Assembly: GCA_936432065.2 (NCBI GenBank)
Contig: OW386287.2
Span: forward strand, 93,973,688-94,037,687
Length of the DNA: 64,000 nt
Direction of reading: 5' to 3'
From: Rutpela maculata
Lineage: Eukaryota; Arthropoda; Insecta; Coleoptera; Cerambycidae
Positions 21,660-31,539 of this stretch are shown piece by piece (positions within the stretch are counted from its first letter, which is position 1; every line of letters starts with the position of its first letter). Position numbers and translations under genes: made by a program. Below the pieces are notes generated by a model. That model saw nothing but the letters and a program-made list of their open reading frames with translations. It made no database searches and was not told the DNA's origin.

Positions 21660-21905
21660 AATGGAAGGGGGTAAATAACAGCTCCAGCAACACTTACAAA
21701 ACAGAGAAAAATTTAGCGACATGGCCCGGATAAATAAACTAATTAAGGGCTTGTACTGATTTTTGCTTTATATTTGCCGAAGCCCCCTTTTTTATACATA
21801 AGTACGGCACAAAACGACAGAAGTCTCGTTGTTATAAGTCAAACGTACGTTCTGTAATTTTACTTAAACTTTCCTGAAAAACACAAAAAAGAAATATCAA
21901 AGAAA
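21660..21905. repeat. Partial outlying copy of the 522-bp unit
   Basis: The segment from GTAAATAACAGCTCCAGCAA to GAAATATCAAAGAAA matches the second half of the 522-bp tandem units at 22333-23800. A nearby block (ATGCGACAGCACATCATTAG) also occurs twice, at about 21608 and 21907. Confidence 0.75.
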
Positions 21906-22332
21906 ATATGCGACAGCACATCATTAGTTGCACCACCAGAGGGTGAAGTGAGCATTTAAATGTTTCCATAAGAATGATCCTGTTAGAAACAGCCACAGTA
22001 AATTGTGGTAGATTTGACGATCTAGCATAGCCCTTTGAGACAGACAGGGGTCTAGCATAGCCCTTGAGATAGACAGGGGAGATCAAGTTAGTTTAGGATC
22101 TCTGTAAATACCGAATTGTTTTCACCAGATATAGCTCATCAGAATCTAGGACACGAACATCAAAAATGGAATTGAGTGAGCGCGGAACTATTTCGTAGTT
22201 TATAAATTTGTATGATGTTAAAGGTTTGACATTTGTTCAGCTTTACACAGACGCAGGCCCCTAGTTTTATGTCACAGAGCCGCTACATCAACCTACTCGA
22301 TCCAGCTGATTCGCAGCTCTGAAAACATAAAA

Positions 22333-23800
22333 TGGAGGGGTGATTGACCATCGGTTTATAGTGAGCAGATATATTTTAGTTTCAAGTAATATTGTAGAAT
22401 CCTTTTGACAAGCTACTCTGAACTATATATTATTTTCTTGACATTATTTTCACGACATTATTTTCTTAAGATTATCATAATTCTCCCTTAACAGCTTTTG
22501 ACTTTTAAGTTCTGTTTTTTCTTCGAGTTAAAACACTCGTTGATTCCGTATGTATACCCTAAGGTAGTGAAGAAGGGGATAAATAACAGCTCCAGCAACA
22601 CTTACAAAACAGAGAAAAATTTAGCGACATGGCCCGGATAAATAAACTAATTAAGGGCTTGTACTGATTTTTGCTTTATATTTGCCGAAGCCCCCTTTTT
22701 TATACATAAGTACGGCACAAAACGACAGAAGTCTCGTTGTTATAAGTCAAACGTACGTTCTGTAATTTTACTTAAACTTTCCTGAAAAATACAAAAAAGA
22801 AATATCAAAGAAATACGAATAAGACATATCCAATTATTCCAGAAGAATGATCTTGTGGAGGGGTGATTGACCATCGGTTTATAGTGAGCAGATATATTTT
22901 AGTTTCAAGTAATATTGTAGAATCCTTTTGACAAGCTACTCTGAACTATATATTATTTTCTTGACATTATTTTCACGACATTATTTTCTTAAGATTATCA
23001 TAATTCTCCCTTAACAGCTTTTGACTTTTAAGTTCTGTTTTTCTTCGAGTTAAAACACTCGTTGATTCCGTATGTATACCCTAAGGTAGTGAAGAAGGGG
23101 ATAAATAACAGCTCCAGCAACACTTACAAAACAGAGAAAAATTTAGCGACATGGCCCGGATAAATAAACTAATTAAGGGCTTGTACTGATTTTTGCTTTA
23201 TATTTGCCGAAGCCCGCTTTTTTATACATAAGTACGGCACAAAACGACAGAAGTCTCGTTGTTATAAGTCAAACGTACGTTCTGTAATTTTACTTAAACT
23301 TTCCTGAAAAATACAAAAAAGAAATATCAAAGAAATACGAATAAGACATATCCAATTATTCCAGAAGAATGATCTTGTGGAGGGGTGATTGACCATCGGT
23401 TTATAGTGAGCAGATATATTTTAGTTTCAAGTAATATTGTAGAATCCTTTTGACAAGCTACTCTGAACTATATATTATTTTCTTGACATTATTTTCACGA
23501 CATTATTTTCTTAAGATTATCATAATTCTCCCTTAACAGCTTTTGACTTTTAAGTTCTGTTTTTCTTCGAGTTAAAACACTCGTTGATTCCGTATGTATA
23601 CCCTAAGGTAGTGAAGAAGGGGATAAATAACAGCTCCAGCAACACTTACAAAACAGAGAAAAATTTAGCGACATGGCCCGGATAAATAAACTAATTAAGG
23701 GCTTGTACTGATTTTTGCTTTATATTTGCCGAAGCCCCCTTTAAAAAAAGAAATATCAAAGAAATACGAATAAGACATATCCAATTATTCCAGAAGAATG
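22333..23800. repeat. 522-bp tandem array, about 2.9 units
   Basis: Units start at 22333, 22856 and 23378 with TGGAGGGGTGATTGACCATC and are nearly identical; the third lacks roughly 90 bp near 23742. Each ends with AATGATCTTG. The high identity implies recent unequal exchange or replication slippage. No long frame runs through them. Confidence 0.88.
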
Positions 23801-23886
23801 ATCTTGTTAGAAAAGAACAACCTTATATAAACAAACGCAGTAAATTAAAAACACTGTAAATATACTTGGGCGCTAAAAGAAAACAT

Positions 23887-23996
23887 GGTTCTGCAGAAGG
23901 TCCCTCTTCGAATTTACTATATCACAAGGGACACTATAATGTAATAACATCCCTCACTACTGCCTTCTGCTGTGTTTACTTTTGTGAACAATGCTT
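23887..23996 (+). pseudogene. PolB fragment (His252 to first zinc ribbon), broken
   Basis: It encodes GSAEGPSSNLLYHKGHYNV, then TAFCCVYFCEQC, aligning with the intact gene at about 15621-15729. It is cut at both ends. As with the fragment at 21215 the protein is better conserved than the DNA. Confidence 0.85.
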
Positions 23997-23999
23997 ACG

Positions 24000-24435
24000 A
24001 TCACAAGAGGCTAAAATGTTTCCATAAGAATGATCTTGTTAAAAACACATATTATATTAAAATTGCTGCATACCCGGATTACTGAGTGATGGGCAGTAGA
24101 GATCTGTCGGATACATTAGAAAATATTCGGCCTATACCATACGAGTTGACAGACTGGTGACTCTGTAAAGATTTATAATTGGCCTGGTAATAATAAAATT
24201 ACCTGCTGGAGTGGCAGCCTCTGGTGATGATGATGATGATGATGACGTCACTGTCCTCTGACTTCTACGGGTACTGCTTTACTGATACCGGCATTTCTTT
24301 TAACGTTGGGGATGACGTCACTGTCCTTTACGATCGCTTCTAAAAGAACCAGGGTCTTCTCCTACCACCTCGTCTGTCATATTTCTGAAAAACACAGATC
24401 TATTTACAACTTTACAGGCACAGGTATATAGGAAC
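24000..24435. other. Unassigned DNA upstream of the zinc-finger gene
   Basis: No gene recognised. It contains a short GAT run (24225-24245) and the block GATGACGTCACTGTCC in two copies (24241 and 24311), each holding a CRE-like TGACGTCA site. Confidence 0.4.
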
Positions 24436-24590
24436 AGCTGGTACAGGTGTACAGGTCTGTACAGCTTTTTTTCACAGGTCTGTACAGCTTTTTCACAGGC
24501 CTGTTACAGCTTTTTACAGCTTTTTCACAGCTTTTTACAGCTTTTTCACAGCTTTTTCACAGGTCTGTGAAAAAAAAGCCGTGAAAAAGC
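24436..24590. repeat. Short tandem array of ACAGCTTTTT(C)
   Basis: About ten degenerate copies of TTTTTCACAG / TTTTTACAGC with interspersed CAGGTCTGTACAG. The array sits directly upstream of the TATA box of the zinc-finger gene, where it could act as a promoter-proximal element. Confidence 0.7.
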
Positions 24591-24593
24591 AGA

Positions 24594-24629
24594 TATAAAC
24601 AAGAAAAATCTCTCGTCGAGCGGTTAGTT
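24594..24629 (+). promoter_or_regulatory. Core promoter of the zinc-finger gene
   Basis: TATAAAC at 24594-24600 and TTAGTTG at 24624-24630, with a TATA-to-A distance of 32 bp. The PolB promoter has the same TTAGTT box at 33 bp. This would leave a 5' UTR of about 43 nt. Confidence 0.5.
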
Positions 24630-24668
24630 GTCTTTTGAGTGCCGAAGTGGTTAGACCCCCCAAAAAAA

Positions 24669-25271
24669 ATGATTAATTGTAGCGCCTGTCAAAAATGTTT
24701 TTCAAATAAGAAAAATATGAAAAGACACGCCAAAAAGTGTAGTAGTAGTAGTAGTAGTAGTAGTAGTACTCAGGCCCCGCCAGATATTACCCCACAAGAT
24801 AAAATACAAGAAATTATGGAGAAAATATTTGTTAGATTGAAGTATTATGCTTGTTGTCTACCCGCGGCGATGATGTTTTATGAACAAGTTGAAAGATTTG
24901 GTATTCGTTCAGATATTAAAAAGGGTATTGCAGTGTGTGATGCGCCTATACCGATACATTTTTGGAATGAAGTTAATGACCAAGTTTACGACCCCTCGCT
25001 AGCGATGGCCAGAGACGAATTTCCCGATTTGGTAGTTGTTTATCACGAAGGACCATGTATTATTACCAATTTAGAAGATAAACTAATGGAGGCGACTTAT
25101 GAAATGTTTCAGGCGACAAAATCTACAGAGTTCTTCTTTTCAGTAGCACCCGAAGAAATATTGAGAATAAGACAGAAAATCCACGATAAAGTAACTCCAT
25201 ATTTACATACATACAATAAAAATAGAGAACGCCCCGTACATAATATTAGTTTAAATAAACAGCTAAAATAA
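24669..25271 (+). CDS. C2HC zinc-finger protein with transglutaminase-like Cys-His-Asp core
   Basis: 200 aa from ATG 24669; the in-frame GTG at 24639 is not used. Residues 4-24 form one zinc finger, C-x2-C-x12-H-x3-C (C4, C7, H20, C24). Residues 25-33 are nine serines encoded by an AGT repeat. The rest (about 45-190) has YYACCLPAAMMFYEQVERFG (Cys62/63), a GI-x-x-D spacer, then IHFWNEV (His97) and VYDPS (Asp108). The order and spacing Cys, +34 His, +11 Asp, with aromatic HFW and DPS, resemble the transglutaminase-like fold, which includes cysteine proteases and acyltransferases; this is inference. It is not an adenain-type Polinton protease, which has the order His-Asp-Cys. It is the only other intact gene in the element and lies just inside the right arm. 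Its role, whether host interaction, maturation or DNA binding, is unknown. Confidence 0.75.
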   Translation: MINCSACQKCFSNKKNMKRHAKKCSSSSSSSSSTQAPPDITPQDKIQEIMEKIFVRLKYYACCLPAAMMFYEQVERFGIRSDIKKGIAVCDAPIPIHFWNEVNDQVYDPSLAMARDEFPDLVVVYHEGPCIITNLEDKLMEATYEMFQATKSTEFFFSVAPEEILRIRQKIHDKVTPYLHTYNKNRERPVHNISLNKQLK

Positions 25272-27271
25272 TAACGCCGTGTTTTTCTACCCCGCCCCCA
25301 TTTTAGAAAGTACCAAATATCGAGTAAAATATCTGTAATTCGGGGAAAAAAATATAATTTATGACCGGCCCTGTATATCTGTTTGAAAAAGAAAAAAAAG
25401 ACAGTCAGTAGAAAATTTCAGTAAAAATTATAAAAAGTATCTGTGGACCCTTATAGGTGCTGTTATAATTTCAAGCAGCAAAAATTAAAGTTACGAAAAA
25501 TCGCAATAATAAAAAATTAAGACAACTTTTCAGTACATTATAATAAAGCTTTTGTAAAATTACTGTAATTTTAGAACTGAAAAAATACAAATAAAATAAT
25601 TTATATCTAACCCTGTATAACTTGTTTCAGATGAGAAAGCAGCAAATTTCAGTAAAAATCATAAAATATCTGTAATTCGGTGAAAAAAAATACAAATAAA
25701 ATATTTATGGCTACCCAGTATTATTTATGACTTGTTTTTAGTTGATACTATTTACCGCCTCTGTATAACAATGAATATCATAAAATATCTGTGGTTTTAA
25801 TTTAGTGAAAAAATACAAATAATATATAATTTATGGTTAACCCTGTATATAACTGTAATTTTAGAATTGAAAATGAGGAAAAGTTACAAATAAAATATAA
25901 TTTACGATTAGCTCCTGTATTATTTATTACCGAGCCTTGTAGGTACTGTTAGAATTTCAAGTAGCAAAAAAAATAAAGTTACAAAAATCGCAATAATAAA
26001 AAATAGAGACAACTTTTCAGTACATAATAAAGCTTTTTGTAAAATAAAAACTTCCTGTACAGTTGTAATTTCAGCTTTAAAAGACGAAAGCGGGGTAGAA
26101 AATTTCAATGAAAATCATAAAATATCTGATTTTAATTTAGTGAAAAAAATACAAATAAAATACATATGGCAAATCCTGCGTATAGTTGTAACTTTCAATG
26201 GAACAAGATGAAAATATAATCTAGTTCTAGATCTCGTTAAAGTACATATGTATACCAAATTTCAAGTCAATATCTCAAACAGTTCCAGAGTAAACGTTCA
26301 CACAAAAAGTTACAGACAGACCGACAGAAATTTCATCAAGACGTATTTTTTATTTTATTAAATTTAGACCTCATAATCGATCTAAAAACATAAATATACG
26401 GATTTTCGCGAATTTATTTGTAACATTAGAAGAATTATTAAATTTCAGTATTTAAGGATGCAATATTTTCGTCTTCCCTATGTTTTGACCTCAATCATAA
26501 TTGCAATAAAATAAATTAATAGAACTTACCTTAAATCAGTAATGAGCACAAACACTTGCTAACAAAATTATAACTTGGAAAGTAAGTGATCTCAATCTCA
26601 GTTTATGCTTTTATACTTATTATCACATAACCAACTAATGGAATATATTTATCAACTTCCTTCAACGCACTTTGTCATCATGTGCACTTTATGGCTATGT
26701 AGGCAGTTTTATCATCTTTCCTGTTTTCCTATGAAATAACATATCAACGCTTTCTCGGTTTTATTTCCTTGCGATGTGCGATTGTATTATTTGTGTTAGA
26801 TTTAATATATTTCTGATTTTAATAAATTCCTTTTTTAAATATTACCTTTACGACGCTTTATATTGTTCCAATAAATTATTTAAACTGTTTTTACCTTACC
26901 GCCATCCCTCATAAAAAATTTTTGTATGTGAAATTTTTGCACTCCAACATTTGAAAGATTGTCCTTTTTTACCATAAAAATGAATGTACGGCGAAAGTCG
27001 GATATGTGACTATGCAATATTTCTCTGAAATCGGGCTTGTAAAATGTGTGTCGCAAGTGGGCGAATTTCTCTGAATCGGCTTGTACTATTTGTGAATTTT
27101 ATTAGATTTTTAATATATTTCTGTTAAAGAGTTTGAGGAATCTACCTGCTTTTTAGTTGCGAGTATTTTGCATTTTTTTTCCTCTAGATTTTATCCTTTT
27201 GTATGTTCTTTTGCAGATCAAACTTATTATTATTTTTAAACGTTTTGTACCTGATGGGGGGCTATTTAGAC
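25272..27271. other. AT-rich right arm, non-coding
   Basis: No gene. Positions 25330-26190 carry a degenerate repeating phrase of the type AAAAATACAAATAAAATAT...TTATGGCTAACCCTGTAT with irregular period. Positions 26750-27195 contain inverted counterparts of the left arm, for example TTGTATTATTTGTGTTAGAT (compare 14255-14300) and GAGTATTTTGCATTTTTTTT (compare 12535-12575), so an older TIR was longer than today's. Confidence 0.55.
26214..26340 (-). mobile_element. Fam1 fragment inside the Polinton
   Basis: Reverse-oriented internal Fam1 piece: TCTAGATCTCGTTAAAGTAC, CAAATTTCAAGTCAATATC and TTACAGACAGACCGACAG. Either Fam1 inserted into the Polinton after it arrived, or it was carried along with it. 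Confidence 0.7.
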
Positions 27272-27475
27272 ACTTTGCGAAAAAAGTATTTGAACATAAC
27301 ATGTTGCTACCGATAAAGGTTTATTTAGGAACGAATATTTCCTGCATTTTAATATTGTGGTGTGATGATACCTATAATATTAACCATAGAAAAACCTAAA
27401 AAATGTCACTGCCACGAGCGCCCACGCGGTGATTGCTGCTGCAAGACTATACAATTTGCGAGCTTGATAGATAAG

Positions 27476-27549
27476 TCTATCGGTAGCCGCTGTGACAAGG
27501 CATCGGATTACAAAACCCGAGGTCCGCGGGTCGAATCCCCGGTGCCTCC
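27476..27549 (+). other. tRNA-like module in right TIR
   Basis: Plus-strand TAGCCGCTGTG (27484-27494) as A-box-like and GGGTCGAATCC (27528-27538) as B-box-like, ending GGTGCCTCCA. The A-to-B spacing (about 44 bp) is within pol III limits. The acceptor stem does not close, so it is a derived tRNA-like sequence, perhaps an old SINE head captured by the TIR. Confidence 0.55.
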
Positions 27550-27780
27550 ACTCACACACAATAAAAAATTACATGGCTCCATCTAGAGGGACATTCAGAT
27601 ATTCAGAGCTTAACTAAATGATCGACAGATGGCGGCGGCGGCGACCACGTGGTGGGCCAAAATTAGAAGTGCCAAAATTAAGAGGGTGGTGGTGGGCCAA
27701 CCACCAAAAATACAGGCTGTCAAAATTGGGGCTGTCAAAAATGCGGGGGCGGAGGCGGCTTCCTTTGATCTTTCTTCAAA

Positions 27781-27828
27781 GGTTCCGACGGTCTTCAAAA
27801 AGTTCCCACGGTCCTCAAAAAGTTCCCA
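27781..27828. repeat. Iterons near the right tip
   Basis: Mirror of the left iterons: GACGGTCTTCAAAAAGTTCC and CACGGTCCTCAAAAAGTTCC in tandem, preceded by a degenerate third unit. They end 25 bp from the element end. Confidence 0.75.
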
Positions 27829-27852
27829 GTCTCAACCGGCCCCATACCTACT

Positions 27853-27858
27853 CACTGT
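27853..27858. repeat. Right target-site duplication CACTGT
   Basis: Exact copy of 11624-11629, directly abutting the last TIR base. Confidence 0.9.
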
Positions 27859-28449
27859 TATGTAACAAATAGAGTAAATTTGTAGGATTGCAACTTTCAC
27901 AACCTACTGTGGGACAGCAGGGTATGACTTAATTTAAAGTGTAAGAAGTCATCAATCACGTTGTCCCCCTTTTGGTATGACAATTTAATGACATCAACCG
28001 GAATTAACTATTTCGTTATTTTTTTATATAATTTTTCTTATTATACTTACATTGTATTTTTCAAATTTTGAAAAAGATGATTTATTATCAATTATACCAA
28101 GGTTCGAAAATATTTATATTTATATAAATATCATTTTTTTAATTCATCTGAAGAAATACCTCACATTATTTTAATACAAGACAAAGGTTTAAAAAAGGAT
28201 GGAAATTTTAATATGATTTTTATTCAATTTTTCTATGAATATAAGTGTCGACTACGAAAACGTAATGAAATATGTAAATTGTAACAAATAAAAATAAAAT
28301 AATCGTTTAGAAAATAACTTTCGCATTCATTTCAAACTTAAGGCTGTGTGGCATATTGCAAAATTTTATATAAAATTTCATACTAGGTTCAAGACGAAAA
28401 CTTAAATGGCAACATCTCGATCATTTCGAAATTATTAAGATGTGATTTA
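27859..28449. other. AT-rich intergenic DNA
   Basis: No gene or recognisable repeat. It lies between the Polinton and a decayed LINE. Confidence 0.4.
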
Positions 28450-29690
28450 AGTTGGCGTAAAAATGTTTAAAAGAAAGACTAACAGATTTTCTAAATAAAT
28501 TTAATACACTGTCCTCAAATCAATTTGGATTCAGAAATAATAAAAGCACCGAAGCGGCTATTTTTGACTTGATAAACCTAATTAATGATTCACTAAACGG
28601 CAGTGAAAAATGTTTGGCTATATTTCTTGATTTGGCTAAGGCTTTTGATACTGCTCCACACAACATATTATTAAACAGAGCAGAGTCCATGGGTATACGG
28701 GGTAATGTTTTAAACATTTTAAAAGATTATCTTGAAGATAGAACACAATTTGTAAAAATTAACGGAGTAATCCTCTTATAAATTAAAACAGGTGTTCCAC
28801 AGGGTACGGTACTTGGTCCAATACTTTTTCTACACCTAATCTACATTGATCAAATTACTAGAATAAATAACAATGCCAGTATAATATCGTATGCAGATGA
28901 CACTGTACTTGTATTTAGAAATAATACTTGGGAGAAAGTTTAAAAAACTGTTTTCGTTGGACTAAATATCGTAAACTGTTGGTTAAATAGAGTAATCCTA
29001 AATCACAAAAAAACTAAATTTATGACTTTCTCTGTTTCAAGTGCTACCCAGACTGATACTAATATTATTGATACATAATCCAGAATGCTTAGGAAATGAA
29101 TTAATCGATTGTCATTGTACAAAAGAAAATTGTTATAGTGGAAGATATTAAGTATTTAGGTATCATTATTGTGATGGATACATGAAATGGACATCTCATA
29201 TCGAATATTTAAACAGTCGTATTAGGAAATGAACCTATCTTTTTTATAAACGGAGAATACCTAATACCCAAACACTAAAAATAGTTTATAAAGCCTTAGT
29301 GGAATCTGTAATTAAAGTATGGGATAATTGTATGGGGAGCTTTGTATGAGTATTCGCTAACTCCGTTAAATGTCACACAAAATACGATAATAAAAGTAAT
29401 GTTAAGAAAAAAATAATAAGAGATGTCCTACAAATGAATTATATTTAAAAAATAACATTTTCAGTATTCGATTGTTATATATACAATCCTCAGTTATATT
29501 TATACATACACATAAAAGTAAATTTCAACAATGGCACAATCATATATCACGCGTGCGATAAGTCTTAAAAATTTAATCATTAAAAAATTTGAAAAAACAC
29601 TGTTAACATTTTATTGTCTATCTCGGGTCTAAACTTTATAATTTAGTATCTACAGATGTTAGAAACATTTAAAAAAAAATTATTGAATAT
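28450..29690 (+). pseudogene. Non-LTR retrotransposon remnant, RT domain
   Basis: The plus-strand RT order is clear. SSNQFGFRNNKSTEAAIFDL is followed by FLDLAKAFDT (about 28625-28655), then a stop, then GVPQGTVLGPILF (from 28790), YADDT (28890-28904) and the C-terminal blocks around WTSHIEYL and WG near 29190-29340. The YADD catalytic pair is intact, but many stops and frameshifts after 28780 make it a pseudogene. Motif style is Jockey-like. It is 5'-truncated before the RT fingers and fades into AT-rich DNA near 29690. Confidence 0.85.
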
Positions 29691-31022
29691 ATATAAAAAA
29701 ATAGAAATCGTTTTAGCTCTCTGTTTAATAATTTGTAGTTGGTGAGTCTCTTATGTGATATTCTTGTTCTCTCCAATGGCTTTCTGTTCACACATTTTAT
29801 ATTTAATATATGTATGTATATACTGGAACACAACACAAACTGGTTACAGTTTAGCTTGTTCCAAATTATTTTTTGTATACACTTACTATTCTGTTTATTC
29901 TGTAATACTTATGGATTACAATAAACTTTACTTACTTTATTGTCGCGAGTTTTCGAAAACCATTTATTTCTTTCAAGTCTCTTGGATAAATAATTAAAAC
30001 TGAAACAGTAGGTAATTTTTTTGTTTAACTCATTCTCTAAACTCAAAAGCTGAACTCAGATGTTTACTTTGTAAGGCTATATCGATAAAATGTGATAATT
30101 TGCGGGAATAAGTATAGCAAGCATAAAACTTTTTTTAAATAGATACCAAGTATATTGGGAAGAAATAAAAATAAAGCCTGGAAGCAAGTTCTTAATTTGA
30201 AACTTTTTTCAAAAATAAAATGGCGACCTCAATATTGTGGACTGTATAACAATTTAAAAACCAAGCTTTATTCCACCATACTGAAGCTGCTGTTTTATAT
30301 ACAAAAATTAAAATATCTTTTTTTTCCCGATTTTTTAGATAATTGTTCGGCCCGTCACATCGAATCTACCATCTCAGTTTTGCAAATTCTAGTATCAATT
30401 CATAAACAGCTAATTTAAAAACTTATGAATATTAATTTTAGTGAATGTACTGACTATTATGAGTTTTGGCCAGCTATTCGCGAAAATTCCCACTGTGTCA
30501 TCATGTAGAACAAGTCATAAGCAATTTTTTTAATTTAAAATATACATAATTTTTTTAATTTTCGAAAATCCAACAATATATTGGGTCTTGTACATAGTTA
30601 AGTTTGGAAAGGAATAGGGAAAGAAATGACAATAAAACAAATATCTTTATGTGTCCAATAATATGTCATAATATTTGCTTGAAATGTTGCATCTTGCACG
30701 CAAAGACGAACTCAAATATTCTTTGGAGTAATTGTGTCGATTTCTTCAGAAATTATATCGCGTAGTCCGCCGAATTTGGTGGATTACTTCGATATGCTCA
30801 GGTTTTCAAATATCTGAAGAACAGGGATAGTCATTAATTTTTATCTACTATTCTCTTGTAAAATTCTTGTGAAAAGTTGAGTGTGATATGTGCTATAAAC
30901 TTTATCCGGTTGAAAATTCTCTCTAGTAAGCTTACCGTCGTGTAACTACAAATTACTGAATAAGTGGACCCAAAATGTGTTGAATATAAAAATTTGAATT
31001 CATGAACTTGGTCGGCAGAAAA
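29691..31022. other. AT-rich intergenic DNA
   Basis: No supportable gene. Chance frames of 60-90 codons have the Phe/Lys/Asn/Ile bias expected of AT-rich sequence. Confidence 0.4.
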
Positions 31023-31539
31023 CACAGGTCTACCAAAAAAAAGGTCTTGTCCTAAGGTTTTAATCTAACTTTTCTGAAGTATTTTGACGCGCTGAAGCCA
31101 ATTTTGGACAAAAAAATATATTTTTCCATCGGCTCAGTTTCCCTCTACCGCGCCCCCTTCATCCCCTAAAAAGGGAAAAAAGTCTTGTCCTAAGGTTCTC
31201 ATCTAACCTTTCTGAAGTAATTTGACGCGCTGAAACTAATTTTGAACAAGAAAAAATTAATGGTATGAAGGGGGTGGTAGAGGGAAACTGCGCCGATAGA
31301 ATTTTTTTTTTTGTCCAAAGTTGGCTTCAGCGCGTCAAAATACTTCAGAACAGTTAGGTCAGAACCTTCGGACAAAACCTTTTTGCCCTTTATTAGGGGA
31401 CAAAAGGGGGTAGTAAAGGGAAACTGACACGGTAGAAAAAAAATATTTTGTCCAAAATCGGCTTCAGCGCGTCAACATACTTTGAGAAAGTTAATATGAG
31501 AACCTTGAGACAAGACCTTTTTTTTTTTGTAGACCTGTG
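31023..31539. mobile_element. Foldback element made of repeated modules
   Basis: The tips CACAGGTCTAC and GTAGACCTGTG are inverted, followed inward by an A-run and GGTCTTGTC. Inside are four modules of about 125 bp, two forward and two reverse, sharing TTGACGCGCTGAAGCC and GGGAAACTG. No coding capacity. Confidence 0.75.

Larger units (their letters stand above)
11630..27852 (+). mobile_element. Polinton/Maverick-type element, 16.2 kb
   Basis: It is bounded by AGTAGGTATGGGGCCGG at 11630 and its exact reverse complement ending at 27852, with CACTGT duplicated outside both ends. A 5'-AG/CT-3' terminus, long TIRs, a 6-bp TSD, 15-20 kb length and a protein-primed PolB are the defining features of Polintons. 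Gene content is reduced: PolB (14913-18671) and a zinc-finger/transglutaminase-like protein (24669-25271) are intact, both on plus. I could not find a retroviral-type integrase, FtsK/A32-like ATPase, adenain-like protease or double-jelly-roll capsid gene in any frame. Positions 19.0-24.0 kb are tandem blocks and pseudogene scraps. An intact TSD, near-identical TIR tips and an intact 1252-codon gene point to a fairly recent insertion. An adintovirus-like endogenous copy is a close alternative name. Confidence 0.88.
27272..27852. repeat. Right terminal inverted repeat, 581 bp
   Basis: Reverse complement of the left TIR from ACTTTGCG (27272) to CCTACT (27852), with one copy of each module and none of the left arm's internal duplications. 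It retains the three iterons and one tRNA-like module. Several short frames cross it but are repeat-derived. Confidence 0.92.

Noticed and set aside
24436..24590. CRISPR-like look of regularly spaced short repeats
   Set aside because: The units are degenerate and contiguous with no unique spacers, in a eukaryotic context.
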